Assembly: GCF_023534745.1 (NCBI RefSeq)
Contig: NZ_JAMHJQ010000005.1
Span: 478,263 to 542,262 of the forward strand
Direction: 5' to 3'
From: Streptomyces sp. 35G-GA-8
GTDB taxonomy: Bacteria; Actinomycetota; Actinomycetes; Streptomycetales; Streptomycetaceae
DNA length: 64,000 nt
This document shows, one piece after another, positions 1 to 8,347 of the stretch. A program made the position numbers and the translations under genes. Each line of letters begins with the position of its first letter. The first letter of the stretch is position 1. A model generated the notes under the pieces. It was not told the DNA's origin, ran no database searches, and saw only the letters and a program-made list of their open reading frames with translations.

Positions 1-74
1 CAGGCCGTCACATGAAGGTGGTTGGTGTCGACGAGCGTTCCGTCGATGTCGAACAGTGCCGCGCGCGTCGCCAT
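1..74 (-). CDS. HAD-family phosphatase, N-terminus only
   Basis: Only the first 24 codons lie in the window and the gene runs off its left edge. The translation begins MATRAALFDIDGTLVDTNHL, the classic HAD motif I (DxDGTLVD): the first Asp is the phosphorylated nucleophile and the second the general acid. This predicts a phosphoglycolate phosphatase or beta-phosphoglucomutase-like enzyme, but substrate cannot be judged from this fragment. The ATG (complement of 72-74) follows a purine-rich GGGAGACAC stretch. Confidence 0.8.
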   Translation of the reverse strand, partial: MATRAALFDIDGTLVDTNHLHVTA

Positions 75-97
75 GTGTCTCCCGTTCCCGTTCGGGT

Positions 98-128
98 CGG
101 GCCCCCGGGGACACGCCCCGGGGGCCCG
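98..128 (-). terminator. GC-rich hairpin between SRPBCC gene and HAD gene
   Basis: Perfect inverted repeat: 13-bp arms 98-110 and 116-128 around the 5-nt loop ACACG. It lies about 120 bp downstream of the SRPBCC stop codon and just upstream of the HAD start. There is no T-tract, which is common for Streptomyces terminators, so it may instead act as a leader hairpin. Confidence 0.5.
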
Positions 129-249
129 GATGCCTGGAGCAACGTCTTGATCATGCCGTCTTCTCCCGGCCCGGAACGGGTTGAGCGGGGCCGTACGGGT
201 GAGCGACCGGCATCCGTGCGAACGCCCGGACGGACACGGTGAGAAGGCC

Positions 250-978
250 CTACGCGTACAGGCTGTCGAGCCAGTCGCGCCACGCGCCCTCGATCGCCTT
301 GGAGTCGGCGCCGGGAGCGAAGTCGTGCACGCTGACCCCCACCGGCGCGCCGAAGTGGTTCCTGCCGAACAGCCGGTACATCGCCGTGTCGGTGCGCACA
401 CCGACGAAGTACGCATCGCGGTAGTCGACGACGGCGTCGACGGGCCCCGCGCCGGGCAGTTCGACCCGTACGGCCGTCCCCTCCGGCGTCTCGTCCGGCA
501 GCCCGAGCCCCCGGCTCGCGGTCTCAAGCGCGTCCGCGGCCAGGGAGGCGGCGGGTCCGTCCGCGCTGGCGAAGACCGCCGTGCGTCCGGTGAAGTGCAG
601 CAGGTACTGGCGCAGTGTGTGCAGATAGAAGTCGGTGTGCTTGGAGGCACCGTCGTACTGGTTGTCCCAGTCGTCGACGAAGATGCCGCTGTGGACGTAC
701 CGCACCCACGAACCGCCGCCCTCGCGTGGCTCGATGACATGGTCGAGCTGATTCAGCGTCTGCTGCGGGATCCCTTCCACGTTCTCGACCCGGCCGGTGA
801 GCCGCCGCGGCGGGTCCCAGGCCGTGACGGTGCCGCCGTGCGGTGCGGCCCCGCCCTCACGGGGCTCGTACTCCATGGGCCACAGCCAGCCCGCCGTACC
901 GGTCGTGAGCGCTTCCCAGACCTGCTCGGGACTCGCGTCCACCTCGAACTCGCGGATGATCTCGAATTCCTTGGACAT
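250..978 (-). CDS. SRPBCC (START/AHSA1-like) domain protein
   Basis: A 242-aa soluble protein with no signal peptide or membrane segment. Residues 1-145 look like an AHSA1/SRPBCC fold: it opens with the typical FEVDASPEQVWEALTTG and continues with W-rich strands and a helix containing the paired HTDFYLHTLRQYLLHF segment. These folds form a hydrophobic ligand cavity. The C-terminal 90 residues are less familiar. It starts 6 bp after the stop codon of the upstream ArsR-type regulator, so the two are almost certainly cotranscribed, an arrangement typical of ArsR/AHSA1 pairs. The ligand is unknown. Confidence 0.85.
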   Translation of the reverse strand: MSKEFEIIREFEVDASPEQVWEALTTGTAGWLWPMEYEPREGGAAPHGGTVTAWDPPRRLTGRVENVEGIPQQTLNQLDHVIEPREGGGSWVRYVHSGIFVDDWDNQYDGASKHTDFYLHTLRQYLLHFTGRTAVFASADGPAASLAADALETASRGLGLPDETPEGTAVRVELPGAGPVDAVVDYRDAYFVGVRTDTAMYRLFGRNHFGAPVGVSVHDFAPGADSKAIEGAWRDWLDSLYA

Positions 979-984
979 GACGAC

Positions 985-1728
985 TTACTCCTGTGCGTGT
1001 GTGGGTGATGCGGGGTGGGACGCGGGCACGGCGGGCAGCGCGCCGGAGGTGTTCCCCCGGCTCTCGACGGCCGGTCCCGCGCCCGCCGGCCCGGCGGCCT
1101 CGGCCGTGACGGGCTCCGGTCCGACGGTGTCGGGCTTGAGGGTGCCGGGCTTGACGGTGGGATGGAGCGCGACGACGATCCGGTGATCGCGGCCGTTGTC
1201 GGCGTGTTCGTCGTGGTACTTGGCGATCAGCGCGCTGACGCCGCGGGTCAGCTCGTCGACGAAGGCCGCCCGGTCGGCCGCGGAGGCGAAGCGCACCTCC
1301 CCGTCGAGCGCGTAGGTGGCGAGCCGCTTACGGGCCTTCGTCGCGCCGGTGATCAGCGCGCCCACGTCGCGTACGAGCCGCGCGGCGACCGCGAGCAGCC
1401 AGCGCGCGGAGAGCTGGTCGCGGAAGCGGGCGGGGTCGGGCTGGACAGCGGCCAGCGCGAGCGGCGAGATGACATACGAGGCCGCGGTGGCCCGCATCAG
1501 CCGCTCGGTGACATTGCCCTTTCTCCGCTCGCCCGCGAGCTCCACCAGGCCGTGCCGCTCCAGGGCCTTGAGGTGGTAGTTCACCTTCTGCCTGGGCAGC
1601 CCCACCCGCCCGGCGAGCATCGTCGCCGACGCGGGTCCGACGGCCAGCTCGGCGAGCAGCCGGGCTCTCATGGGGTCCAGCGAGACGGCTGCCGCCGCCG
1701 CGTCCTCGATCACGGTCACGTCCAACAT
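985..1728 (-). CDS. ArsR-type winged helix-turn-helix regulator
   Basis: A 247-aa regulator. A winged HTH lies at about residues 18-75, with the recognition region GLPRQKVNYHLKALERHG followed by a wing. The C-terminal half is a long effector/dimerisation part ending in an Ala/Pro-rich tail. No ArsR-type metal-binding Cys motif is visible, so metal sensing is unlikely. The start at 1728 (MLDVTVIED) is preferred over an extension to 1770, which would add a non-homologous basic stretch. It is upstream of and coupled to the SRPBCC gene, which it probably controls together with itself. Confidence 0.82.
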   Translation of the reverse strand: MLDVTVIEDAAAAAVSLDPMRARLLAELAVGPASATMLAGRVGLPRQKVNYHLKALERHGLVELAGERRKGNVTERLMRATAASYVISPLALAAVQPDPARFRDQLSARWLLAVAARLVRDVGALITGATKARKRLATYALDGEVRFASAADRAAFVDELTRGVSALIAKYHDEHADNGRDHRIVVALHPTVKPGTLKPDTVGPEPVTAEAAGPAGAGPAVESRGNTSGALPAVPASHPASPTHAQE

Positions 1729-1754
1729 GGCCCCAGCATCGCACCGAAAACTTT

Positions 1755-1766
1755 TTCTGTCCAGAA
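1755..1766. promoter_or_regulatory. Short palindrome upstream of the ArsR-type gene
   Basis: TTCTGTCCAGAA is an inverted repeat with 5-bp arms and a 2-bp centre. It sits 27-38 bp upstream of the regulator's start codon in the only AT-richer patch of this interval. It is a plausible autoregulatory operator, but the short arms make chance occurrence possible. Confidence 0.35.
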
Positions 1767-1787
1767 CCATTAGATTGTCGGCAAGAA

Positions 1788-1831
1788 GGCCCGGCGCGGG
1801 CCCGGCGCGGGCCCGGCGCGGGCCCGGCGCG
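1788..1831. repeat. Four tandem copies of an 11-bp repeat
   Basis: GGCCCGGCGCG is repeated four times without a mismatch at 1788-1798, 1799-1809, 1810-1820 and 1821-1831. The array ends exactly where the NAD kinase stop codon begins (1832) and lies downstream of that gene on the minus strand. The units are partly self-complementary, so RNA through them could fold. Copy number probably varies between strains. Confidence 0.9.
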
Positions 1832-2911
1832 TCAGTCCGAGGGCGCGGGCGGTGGCGGTGACGGTGGCGGCAGGCTCAGATGGGCCAGGTCGTCCGGGAC
1901 CGGGGTGTTGGGGCGGAACAGCGGGGCCGACTCGCCGTCGGCGGCCGTCGCGGGTGCGTCGGTGAGCCGGAACCTTGCGCGCAACCGGGTGTAGAAGTCG
2001 GTGGGGCCCAACCGGACCAGCCGCAGCCGGTACTTGGCGCCGTACACGCCGACCCAGTCGCCGGGCCCGAGCACCCCGCGCAACTGTCCGTCGATGCTGA
2101 GCGCCACCTCCCCGGAGTGCGGCAACACCCGCATGGCCACCGGTTCGTCCGGCGCGGCCACGACCGTGCGGTCGAATGTCATGTGCGCGGCCACGGGCGT
2201 GAAGACCACGGCGTCCATGTGCGGGGAGAGCACCGGTCCCCCGGCCGCGAAGCTGTAGGCCGTCGAGCCGGTCGGTGAGGCAACGATGACCGCGTCCGCG
2301 GAGTACGCGGCGAGCAGCCGGCCGGCGATATAGACGCCCAGGCTGACCTGCCGGTCCCGGACGAGCTTCTCCAGTACGACGTCGTTGACCGCGACGATGT
2401 CCAGCGCCACCCCCCAGCCGTCGCCCACCGCGGTGTCCGGCCGGACATGGGGCGGTGGCAGCGTCGGTACGCGGCCGGAGCGCAGCAGCGCCTCCATGAC
2501 GGAGGGCATCTGCGGAACACGGGACGTTCGCATGGTGAGCGTCATCCGCTCCTCGATCTCCGCGCGCCCCTCGTGAACGGCGTCCAGCGCCTTCGTGACC
2601 TTCTCCGCCGGGACTTCGGTCAGGAAACCGACCCGGCCCAGATCGACCCCGAGCACCGCGGCGTCGTTCTTGGCGGCGATCCGGGCTCCCCGCAGGAAGG
2701 TGCCGTCGCCGCCGAGGGTCAGGACGAGGTCGGGATGGCCGGCCGCCGTGGCCTCCTCCTGGCCGCCGTGGCGCGGTTCATGGTCCTTCCACACATCGAT
2801 TTCCGTGCAGGGGATCCCGTGCGCGTGGCCCCAGGTGTGGACCGCGATCGCCGCCTCGACGGCCTCCGGGCGACCCCGGTGGACCACGAGACCGATGCGT
2901 TCGACAGTCAT
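1832..2911 (-). CDS. nadK: NAD(+)/NADH kinase (ppnK family)
   Basis: A 359-aa cytosolic enzyme predicted to phosphorylate NAD(H) to NADP(H). The diagnostic GGDGTFLRGAR motif is at residues 67-77 and carries the catalytic Asp. The NDVV motif is at 176-179 and GSTAYSFAAGGP at 215-226. Residues about 130-168 form a Pro/Arg-rich insertion not usual in the family, and there is a Pro-rich C-terminal tail, so the protein is longer than the common 290-300 aa. It could be a second, divergent NAD kinase. The start at 2911 (MTVERIGLVV) matches the family N-terminus; the in-frame extension to 2986 does not. Confidence 0.88.
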   Translation of the reverse strand: MTVERIGLVVHRGRPEAVEAAIAVHTWGHAHGIPCTEIDVWKDHEPRHGGQEEATAAGHPDLVLTLGGDGTFLRGARIAAKNDAAVLGVDLGRVGFLTEVPAEKVTKALDAVHEGRAEIEERMTLTMRTSRVPQMPSVMEALLRSGRVPTLPPPHVRPDTAVGDGWGVALDIVAVNDVVLEKLVRDRQVSLGVYIAGRLLAAYSADAVIVASPTGSTAYSFAAGGPVLSPHMDAVVFTPVAAHMTFDRTVVAAPDEPVAMRVLPHSGEVALSIDGQLRGVLGPGDWVGVYGAKYRLRLVRLGPTDFYTRLRARFRLTDAPATAADGESAPLFRPNTPVPDDLAHLSLPPPSPPPPAPSD

Positions 2912-3254
2912 GCTCGCGCTCTCCGTGCGTCCGGTTCCTCGTGGGCGGTCCGCTCCGGCAGTCCGGGAGCGGCCCCGCACTGTCAAGCATCACCGATTGC
3001 CCGGCGGGACGGCCGGGGCCGGTCGGCCCCCCGTCGAATTCACCCGAATGGCGGATGGCTCCGGATGCCCACGCCAGGGCGACGACCACCGTGAGCGCTG
3101 GCCCGGGAGGCACCGGGGGCCACATCGCGGCGGGGCCGGCACGCTGCCCCGGTTGCCACGGGTCCCGGACGGATGCGCGATGGAGTCGTGCGCGCCTGAC
3201 CGTGAGGGGCCTGATCCCGCAGACGCGCTTCCCCCACGCGAGGAGTGATCGCTG
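2912..3254. promoter_or_regulatory. Divergent intergenic region, nadK / PRC-barrel gene
   Basis: These 343 bp separate two divergent genes and contain no convincing ORF. They must hold both promoters, but I cannot assign -35/-10 boxes confidently. GAGGAG at 3239-3244 is the ribosome binding site of the rightward gene. Confidence 0.5.
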
Positions 3255-4196
3255 ATGTCAGCCGATGGCGTGTTCGACAACCCCAGCAGGCTCAACGGTT
3301 TGGCCATATACGACAAGGACGGCGACAAGATCGGCAACGTCGGCCAGGTCTATGTGGGCGACCGGTCGGGCCGCCCGGAGTGGGTCACCGTGAAGACCGG
3401 TCTGTTCGGCATGAAGGAAAGCCTCGTCCCGCTGTCCGGCGCCCGCCGCGCGGGTGAGGACATCCACGTCCCGTACGCGAAGGAGACCGTCAAGGACGCT
3501 CCGCGACTGGACGCCGACGAGCATCTGGACCCCAGTCAGGAGAAGCAGCTCTACAAGCACTACGGTCTGACCGCCACGGGCGCGGGTCTGGGCATGGCCT
3601 CGGACACCGCCGCGGGTACGGGCACGACCGCCGGCACGGGCACGAGCGCGGGCACGGCACCGGGCACGGCCTCGGGCACGGGGCGGACGGGAGCCGGGAC
3701 GGCGACCGGCGGGCTGGCCGGCGCGGCCACCAGTGGCGCGGGACGGCCCATGGCCGGGGTGCGCGGCTCGATGCCCGACGAGGGCAAGGAACGGCACGGC
3801 GAGGAGCTGATCCGGTCCGAGGAGCAGCTGCACGTCAGCACCGAGGAGCACGAGGTGGGCCACGCCCGGCTGCGCAAGGTCGTGGTGACCGAGAACGTGA
3901 CCACCTCCGTACCGCTCAGCCATGAGGAGGTCCGGGTCATCCACGAGGCGATCGCGCCCGAGGACCGGACGGGCGTCCGCGGCTCCCTCATCGGGGAGGC
4001 CCAGACCGAGGTGACCCTGCACGCCGAGGAGCCGGTCATCCGCAAGGAGTCCGTGCCGGTCGAGCGCGTGCGCATGGAGACGGAGAAGGTGACCGAACAG
4101 AAGGAGGTCTCCGCCGAGGTCCGCAAGGAGCAGATCGAGTACGACACCGATCGGACCGATACGGACATGGGCGGCAGGCGCGGCTCCGGCCGCTGA
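3255..4196 (+). CDS. PRC-barrel and DUF2382 domain protein
   Basis: A 313-aa cytosolic protein. Residues 1-85 form a PRC-barrel domain (GLAIYDKDGDKIGNVGQVYV). Residues about 110-170 are a low-complexity linker of repeated Gly-Thr-Gly-Thr-Ala units. The C-terminal part, about 185-300, is a DUF2382 domain, recognisable by the EELIRSEEQLHVSTEEHE start and alternating Glu/Val/Arg strands. PRC-DUF2382 proteins are linked to stress responses in actinobacteria and cyanobacteria; the molecular role is unknown. The start has a GAGGAG site 10 bp upstream. The nucleotide repeats in the linker make this part prone to length variation. Confidence 0.9.
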   Translation: MSADGVFDNPSRLNGLAIYDKDGDKIGNVGQVYVGDRSGRPEWVTVKTGLFGMKESLVPLSGARRAGEDIHVPYAKETVKDAPRLDADEHLDPSQEKQLYKHYGLTATGAGLGMASDTAAGTGTTAGTGTSAGTAPGTASGTGRTGAGTATGGLAGAATSGAGRPMAGVRGSMPDEGKERHGEELIRSEEQLHVSTEEHEVGHARLRKVVVTENVTTSVPLSHEEVRVIHEAIAPEDRTGVRGSLIGEAQTEVTLHAEEPVIRKESVPVERVRMETEKVTEQKEVSAEVRKEQIEYDTDRTDTDMGGRRGSGR

Positions 4197-4218
4197 ACCC
4201 GACGGCATCCGGCCGCAC

Positions 4219-4254
4219 GCCCCCGCCCACCACGTCCGCGTGGCCGGCGGGGGC
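4219..4254 (+). terminator. Hairpin after the PRC/DUF2382 gene
   Basis: Arms GCCCCCGCC (4219-4227) and GGCGGGGGC (4246-4254) pair perfectly, and the loop can add an inner CCACG/CGTGG stem. It begins 22 bp after the stop codon and lies between convergent genes. There is no T-tract. Confidence 0.55.
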
Positions 4255-4366
4255 AGGCCATACGCACACACGTCGTCTTGCCTCGTGAGTGGCATGGCCT
4301 CTCCGAGAGTTCGGACCGGTGGACCAGGTGGGTGCGCCACCGGTGGACCAGGAGGGTCGGGGAGCG

Positions 4367-4996
4367 TCAGCTCGCGGTCGGGCTGGCGCCGGCGCTTTCG
4401 CTCGCTGTCGGGCTGGTGGTCGAGGTCGGGCTCGCGCTCTGCGGCGGCGTGGTGATGGCCTTGCCCTCGGGGCTGACGACGAACCACTTGGCGCCGAACT
4501 CGGTCAGGTCCTGGCCCTTGGTGTCGCCGGGCTTGGTGTCTTCCCTGAACGTGTAGAGCGGGTGGCCGTTGTACATGGCCTGCTTGGTTCCGTCACTGCG
4601 GGTGGTGGTGGTCAGCAGGTTCGCCTTGACCCCGGTGCCCGCCTGCGGCGTGCCCTTGACGAGCGCGGGCGGCCAGTCGACGATGCAGTCCCCGCTGCAC
4701 GTGGACTTCTTGGCCTTGTCCGCCTCGAAGAGGTAGAGCGTATGACCCTTGCCGTTGACCAGGATCTTCCCGAAGGGTCCGGTCTTGACGGATACCTTGC
4801 CCACTTCCTCGGACGGGTTCACCGACGGGGAGGCCGGCATGGACGAGGACGGGGAGGTGGTGGCGGAGGCCGCCACGAAGTCCGCGGGGTTCTCCTTGGA
4901 CGCCGATCCGCTCCCACTGTCGGAGCAGCCGGCGAGCGCCCCGGCGCAGAGTGCCGCCGCGGCCACCGCGGTGGCTGTCCTGGTGTTGATCCTCAT
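4367..4996 (-). CDS. Secreted lipoprotein with Yx(FWY)xxD motifs (COG4315)
   Basis: A 209-aa lipoprotein. The N-terminal signal ends in a lipobox (ALAGC, Cys24), so it is anchored on the outer face of the membrane. After a Ser-rich linker there are two copies of the family repeat, LVNGKGHTLYLFEADK with TCSGDC-VDWPP and a second YNGHPLYTFREDT. The Cys pair in the first repeat is typical. A Ser/Thr-rich tail follows. Family members are widespread in Streptomyces and have no established function; ligand or heme binding has been suggested only by analogy. Confidence 0.85.
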   Translation of the reverse strand: MRINTRTATAVAAAALCAGALAGCSDSGSGSASKENPADFVAASATTSPSSSMPASPSVNPSEEVGKVSVKTGPFGKILVNGKGHTLYLFEADKAKKSTCSGDCIVDWPPALVKGTPQAGTGVKANLLTTTTRSDGTKQAMYNGHPLYTFREDTKPGDTKGQDLTEFGAKWFVVSPEGKAITTPPQSASPTSTTSPTASESAGASPTAS

Positions 4997-5227
4997 TCAG
5001 GTCTCCTCAGCTCAGGGGCCGCCCCACGGACAGCACAGCGCCCGCCCGATCGCGGCCTCAGCACCCACTACACGACAGGGTCGGAAAGCGGGCCACCGGA
5101 CAGAGCCGTCCGGAGTACACGGCCCCGCGGGAGGCACGCGTCAGGCCCTCGTCCGGCGCCCGTCGACACCCCCGCGGACCTGGCATGTTCCGGTCTGGGC
5201 TCTGCCGATCGGGTGAGGTATCGTGGA

Positions 5228-5345
5228 GTGCTGCGAAGGGGAGTAGCCCCGCGAACCGGTCGTCGACACACTGGAACCCCCGGGTTCCCGGTGGCCGGGC
5301 CCACTGATCCAGTGGGCGGGCGAGACCTTCGGTCAGGCATTGACG
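5228..5345 (+). promoter_or_regulatory. yybP-ykoY (manganese) riboswitch
   Basis: The leader contains both hallmark strands of the class: AAGGGGAGTAGCC (5236-5248) and CGAGACCTTC (5321-5330). The outer helix P1 is exact, CGAAGG (5234-5239) pairing with CCTTCG (5326-5331). Two strong hairpins fill the interior. It ends about 110 nt before a GDT1-family manganese exporter gene, the classic target. Mn2+ binding is expected to switch expression on. Exact outer limits are approximate. Confidence 0.9.
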
Positions 5346-5453
5346 GTGTCCGCGCCTCGCGGTCGCCGCCGTCGTGCCGGGCCGAGTCTCCTCCTGGCTC
5401 CGTACGGGGCTTCGCGAAGATCCGGGCCCGGCCCTCAGAGAAAGCCACCCGGA

Positions 5454-6038
5454 ATGCATCTCGACCCCCTGGCGATCGTCACCGCCTTCGGGCTGATCTT
5501 CCTTGCGGAGCTCCCCGACAAGACCATGTTCGCGTCCCTGGCCATGGGGACGCGCATGCGCCCTCTCTACGTATGGTTCGGCACGTCGACGGCGTTCATC
5601 GTGCACGTCGCCATCGCTGTCGCGGCGGGCGGTCTCATCGGGCTCCTGCCCGACTGGATCGTCAAGCTCGTCTCCGCTCTGCTCTTCGCGTTCGGCGCCT
5701 TCATGCTGCTGCGCGGCGGAGGCGACGGGGAGGACGAGGAAGGCGAGAAGAAGACGGTCACCGGCTTCTGGCCCGTCTACTCCACCGCGTTCATGGCCGT
5801 CTTCATCAGCGAGTGGGGCGATCTCACCCAGATCACCACCGCCAACCTCGCTGCCAGCAACGGCACCTGGTCCACCGCCATCGGTTCGGCCGCGGCGCTG
5901 ATGTCCGTATCCGCGCTGGCGCTGCTCGCCGGCCGGTTCATCGCCACCCGCGTCCCCCTCAAGACCGTCCAGCGCATCGGCGGTCTGTGCATGCTGGGCC
6001 TCGCCATCTGGTCCGTGACCGAGATCTTCGTGGGCTGA
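5454..6038 (+). CDS. TMEM165/GDT1 family manganese exporter (MneA/MntP-like role)
   Basis: A 194-aa integral membrane protein with about six transmembrane helices in two homologous halves. Each half carries the family's acidic signature: AELPDKTMFASLAMG (near residues 18-32) and SEWGDLTQITTANLAA (near 120-135). Between them is a cytoplasmic acidic loop (GGDGEDEEGEKK). UPF0016/GDT1 proteins export Mn2+ or Ca2+; the upstream yybP-ykoY riboswitch points strongly to Mn2+ export. Start at 5454 (MHLDPLAIV) sits at the start of the first helix; the in-frame upstream TTG would put coding sequence into the riboswitch. Confidence 0.93.
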   Translation: MHLDPLAIVTAFGLIFLAELPDKTMFASLAMGTRMRPLYVWFGTSTAFIVHVAIAVAAGGLIGLLPDWIVKLVSALLFAFGAFMLLRGGGDGEDEEGEKKTVTGFWPVYSTAFMAVFISEWGDLTQITTANLAASNGTWSTAIGSAAALMSVSALALLAGRFIATRVPLKTVQRIGGLCMLGLAIWSVTEIFVG

Positions 6039-6055
6039 CGAGCCGCCACATGGAC

Positions 6056-6095
6056 AAAGCCCTGCCCGCCGGCGAGCGCCGGCGGGCAGGGCTTT
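6056..6095. terminator. Strong bidirectional terminator
   Basis: A perfect 18-bp inverted repeat: AAAGCCCTGCCCGCCGGC (6056-6073), a 4-nt GAGC loop, and its complement at 6078-6095. It begins with AAA and ends with TTT, so it works for both converging genes (the GDT1 gene and the siderophore-binding lipoprotein gene). Confidence 0.9.
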
Positions 6096-6150
6096 CCGAT
6101 GGGATGCGCAGGACGGTTCGGAGGGGACGGTTCGGACGGGACAGCGGCTC

Positions 6151-7212
6151 TCAGGCGGCCGGGGCCAGGTGCTTTTCGAGGACGGTGAGAACATCACGGG
6201 CCGCCGTGGGCCCGGTGTTGAGATAGAAGACATCGTCGTCGACCGGGATCGCCGTCTTGCCCGCGACGGCGGACAGCGTCGGCCAGAGCGGCGCCTTCGT
6301 CAGCGCCGACGCCTTGGACTCGGCTCCCTGGACCCCGTAGAACAGCCAGTCCGCGTCGGCCCGGTCCAGCTGCTCGTTGCTGATGTTCTGGGAGGTCTTG
6401 TCGAACTGCTGGCTCTTGGGACGGCCGAGCCCGGCGTCCTCGGCGATGCCTCCGGTGAACGAGGGCACACCGAAGACCCGCAGCCGGTCGCCGTTCAGCC
6501 GCAGGAAGGACACGGTCACCGGCTTGTCGAGGCGCGTGCCGAGTTCTTCGGCGTCGGCGTGGAAGTCGTCGAGATACGTCCGCGCCTGTTCGGTCTTGCC
6601 GAGTCCGTCGGCGACGAGCAGGAAGTCCTGCTTCCAGTACAGCCCGGTGCCCTGGGTGGCGATGGTGGGCGCCAGCTCGGTCAGCGCCGTATAGAGGGTC
6701 TTGGCGTTCTTGCCCGCGATGTTCATCAGGATCAGATCCGGCTTGATGTTCGCGATGGTCTCCAGGTTCGGGTCGACCCGCGAGCCCACGTCCACGACCT
6801 TCGCCAGCTGAGCGGCGTCCTTCGGGAAGTCGTCCTTCAGATACCGCGGTACGAGATCCGCCCCGTCCCCGCGGGTCGAGCCCGCCGGCACCGTGCCGAG
6901 CGTGAGCAGCGCGTCGGCCTGTCCTGTGGAGATCACCACGACCTTCTTCGGCGCGGCCTCGAGAGTGGTCTTGCCTTCGAAGTGGCCGACGGTACGCGGG
7001 AATTGCCCGTCGGGTTCGCCGCTCCCCATGCCCTTGGGCACGGAGCGGGGAGCCGTGTGGGCGGAGGTGGCCGAGGTGGCCGACGGGGCGGAGGTCCCGC
7101 CATCGCCCGACGGGTCCGTCGAGTTGGTGGAACAGCCGCTGAGCAGCAGGGCGCCGGCTATGGCGACGCCGCTGACGCGGCGGGTGAGAGGGAGATCACG
7201 GAAGCGGTACAC
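6151..7212 (-). CDS. Iron-siderophore ABC transporter substrate-binding lipoprotein
   Basis: A 353-aa FecB/FhuD-type (class III) binding protein. The signal peptide ends in a lipobox (LLSGC, Cys27), giving a membrane-anchored extracytoplasmic lipoprotein. The domain begins at about residue 75 (GHFEGKTTLEAAPKKVVVI) and runs to the C-terminus with the long backbone helix typical of the class. It probably delivers an Fe3+-siderophore to the two permeases encoded divergently. The start codon is a GTG only 7 bp from the iron box, so the mRNA may be nearly leaderless. Confidence 0.92.
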   Translation of the reverse strand: MYRFRDLPLTRRVSGVAIAGALLLSGCSTNSTDPSGDGGTSAPSATSATSAHTAPRSVPKGMGSGEPDGQFPRTVGHFEGKTTLEAAPKKVVVISTGQADALLTLGTVPAGSTRGDGADLVPRYLKDDFPKDAAQLAKVVDVGSRVDPNLETIANIKPDLILMNIAGKNAKTLYTALTELAPTIATQGTGLYWKQDFLLVADGLGKTEQARTYLDDFHADAEELGTRLDKPVTVSFLRLNGDRLRVFGVPSFTGGIAEDAGLGRPKSQQFDKTSQNISNEQLDRADADWLFYGVQGAESKASALTKAPLWPTLSAVAGKTAIPVDDDVFYLNTGPTAARDVLTVLEKHLAPAA

Positions 7213-7218
7213 GAGGCA

Positions 7219-7237
7219 TTAGCTTAGGCTTCCCTAA
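7219..7237. promoter_or_regulatory. Iron box (DmdR/IdeR operator)
   Basis: TTAGCTTAGGCTTCCCTAA matches the actinobacterial iron box (TTAGGTTAGGCTCACCTAA) at 16 of 19 positions. It lies between the divergent binding-protein and permease genes, so one DmdR/IdeR dimer pair bound with Fe2+ could repress both directions. Confidence 0.88.
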
Positions 7238-7267
7238 GTGCAGATGAGTAGGTACGACAGTCATGCG

Positions 7268-8347
7268 ATGGATCACATATCCGGAAGCGCGGGTTCCAAA
7301 GGGCCGCGATCCGTCGAACCGCCGGGCGGGCGCGCCCGGACCGGCGGGCGCCGCCGCGGAAAGCACCTCGCCGCCCTGGTGGTCTGTCTCGCCCTTGTCG
7401 TCCTGCTCGTACTGATCAGCCTGGGCGTCGGCGCGCGGGGCATCCCGCTGGGGACCGTGGGGCGGGTGCTGCTCCATGACGACGGAAGCCCGGAGGCCAT
7501 CATCGTTTGGCAGTTGAGGATGCCCCGTACCGCCCTCGCGGTGGTCGTCGGTGCCGCGCTGGCGCTGGCCGGGGTCGTCATGCAGGCCATCACCCGTAAC
7601 CCGCTCGCCGAGCCGGGCATCGTCGGCGTCAACGCGGGCGCCTCCTTCGCGGTCGTGGTCGCGATCGCCGCGTTCCATGTCACCGGCGTCTCCGGGTACA
7701 TCTGGTTCGCCTTCGCCGGAGCGGTCCTGGCCGCGCTGATCGTCTATTCACTCACCTCGGGCGCCACCCGCGCGCACCACCACACCCGGCTCGTCCTGGC
7801 GGGAGCGGCGCTGTCCGCGAGCCTCGGGGCCGGTACGGGCATCATCACCATGTTCAACACCACGGCCTTCGACTCCTATCGCTTCTGGGTGGTGGGGGCG
7901 CTGGAGAACCGGGGTACGGAAGCGCTCACCGCCGCGGTCCCCTTCGTCCTGGTCGGGGCGCTCATCGCGGTGGCGCTCGGCCCGTCCCTGAACGCGCTCG
8001 CGCTGGGTGACGAGACCGGGGCGGCTCTCGGGCTCAGAGTCCCCTGGGTGCGCGCGGCCGGCTTCCTCTCGATCATGCTGCTCTGCGGCGCGTCGACCGC
8101 CGCCGCGGGGCCGATCGCGTTCGTCGGTCTGGTCGTTCCGCATGTGCTGCGGCTGGTCCTCGGCCCCGACCTGCGCCCGCTGCTGGCCTTCGCGCTGCCC
8201 GGCGGCGCCATTCTGCTGCTCGTCAGTGATATCGCCGGACGGGTGGTCGCGCCGCCGGGCGAGATCGAGGTCGGTATCGTCACGGCGTTCATCGGGGCGC
8301 CCGCGCTGCTCTGGCTCGTCGTCAGGCGCAAGGAGGTCGCGGCGTGA
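7268..8347 (+). CDS. FecCD-type siderophore ABC permease (first)
   Basis: A 359-aa membrane protein of the FecCD/BtuC family with roughly ten helices. Family segments visible are RMPRTALAVVVGAALALAGV, NPLAEPGIVGVNAG and the C-terminal GPIAFVGLVVPHVLRLVLGPD, which contacts the ATPase. The start is placed at the ATG 7268 (MDHISGS); the longer frame from the GTG at 7238 would overlap the iron box. Its last codon overlaps the next permease gene by 4 bp (GTGA), so the pair is translationally coupled and probably forms a heterodimeric channel. Confidence 0.92.
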   Translation: MDHISGSAGSKGPRSVEPPGGRARTGGRRRGKHLAALVVCLALVVLLVLISLGVGARGIPLGTVGRVLLHDDGSPEAIIVWQLRMPRTALAVVVGAALALAGVVMQAITRNPLAEPGIVGVNAGASFAVVVAIAAFHVTGVSGYIWFAFAGAVLAALIVYSLTSGATRAHHHTRLVLAGAALSASLGAGTGIITMFNTTAFDSYRFWVVGALENRGTEALTAAVPFVLVGALIAVALGPSLNALALGDETGAALGLRVPWVRAAGFLSIMLLCGASTAAAGPIAFVGLVVPHVLRLVLGPDLRPLLAFALPGGAILLLVSDIAGRVVAPPGEIEVGIVTAFIGAPALLWLVVRRKEVAA

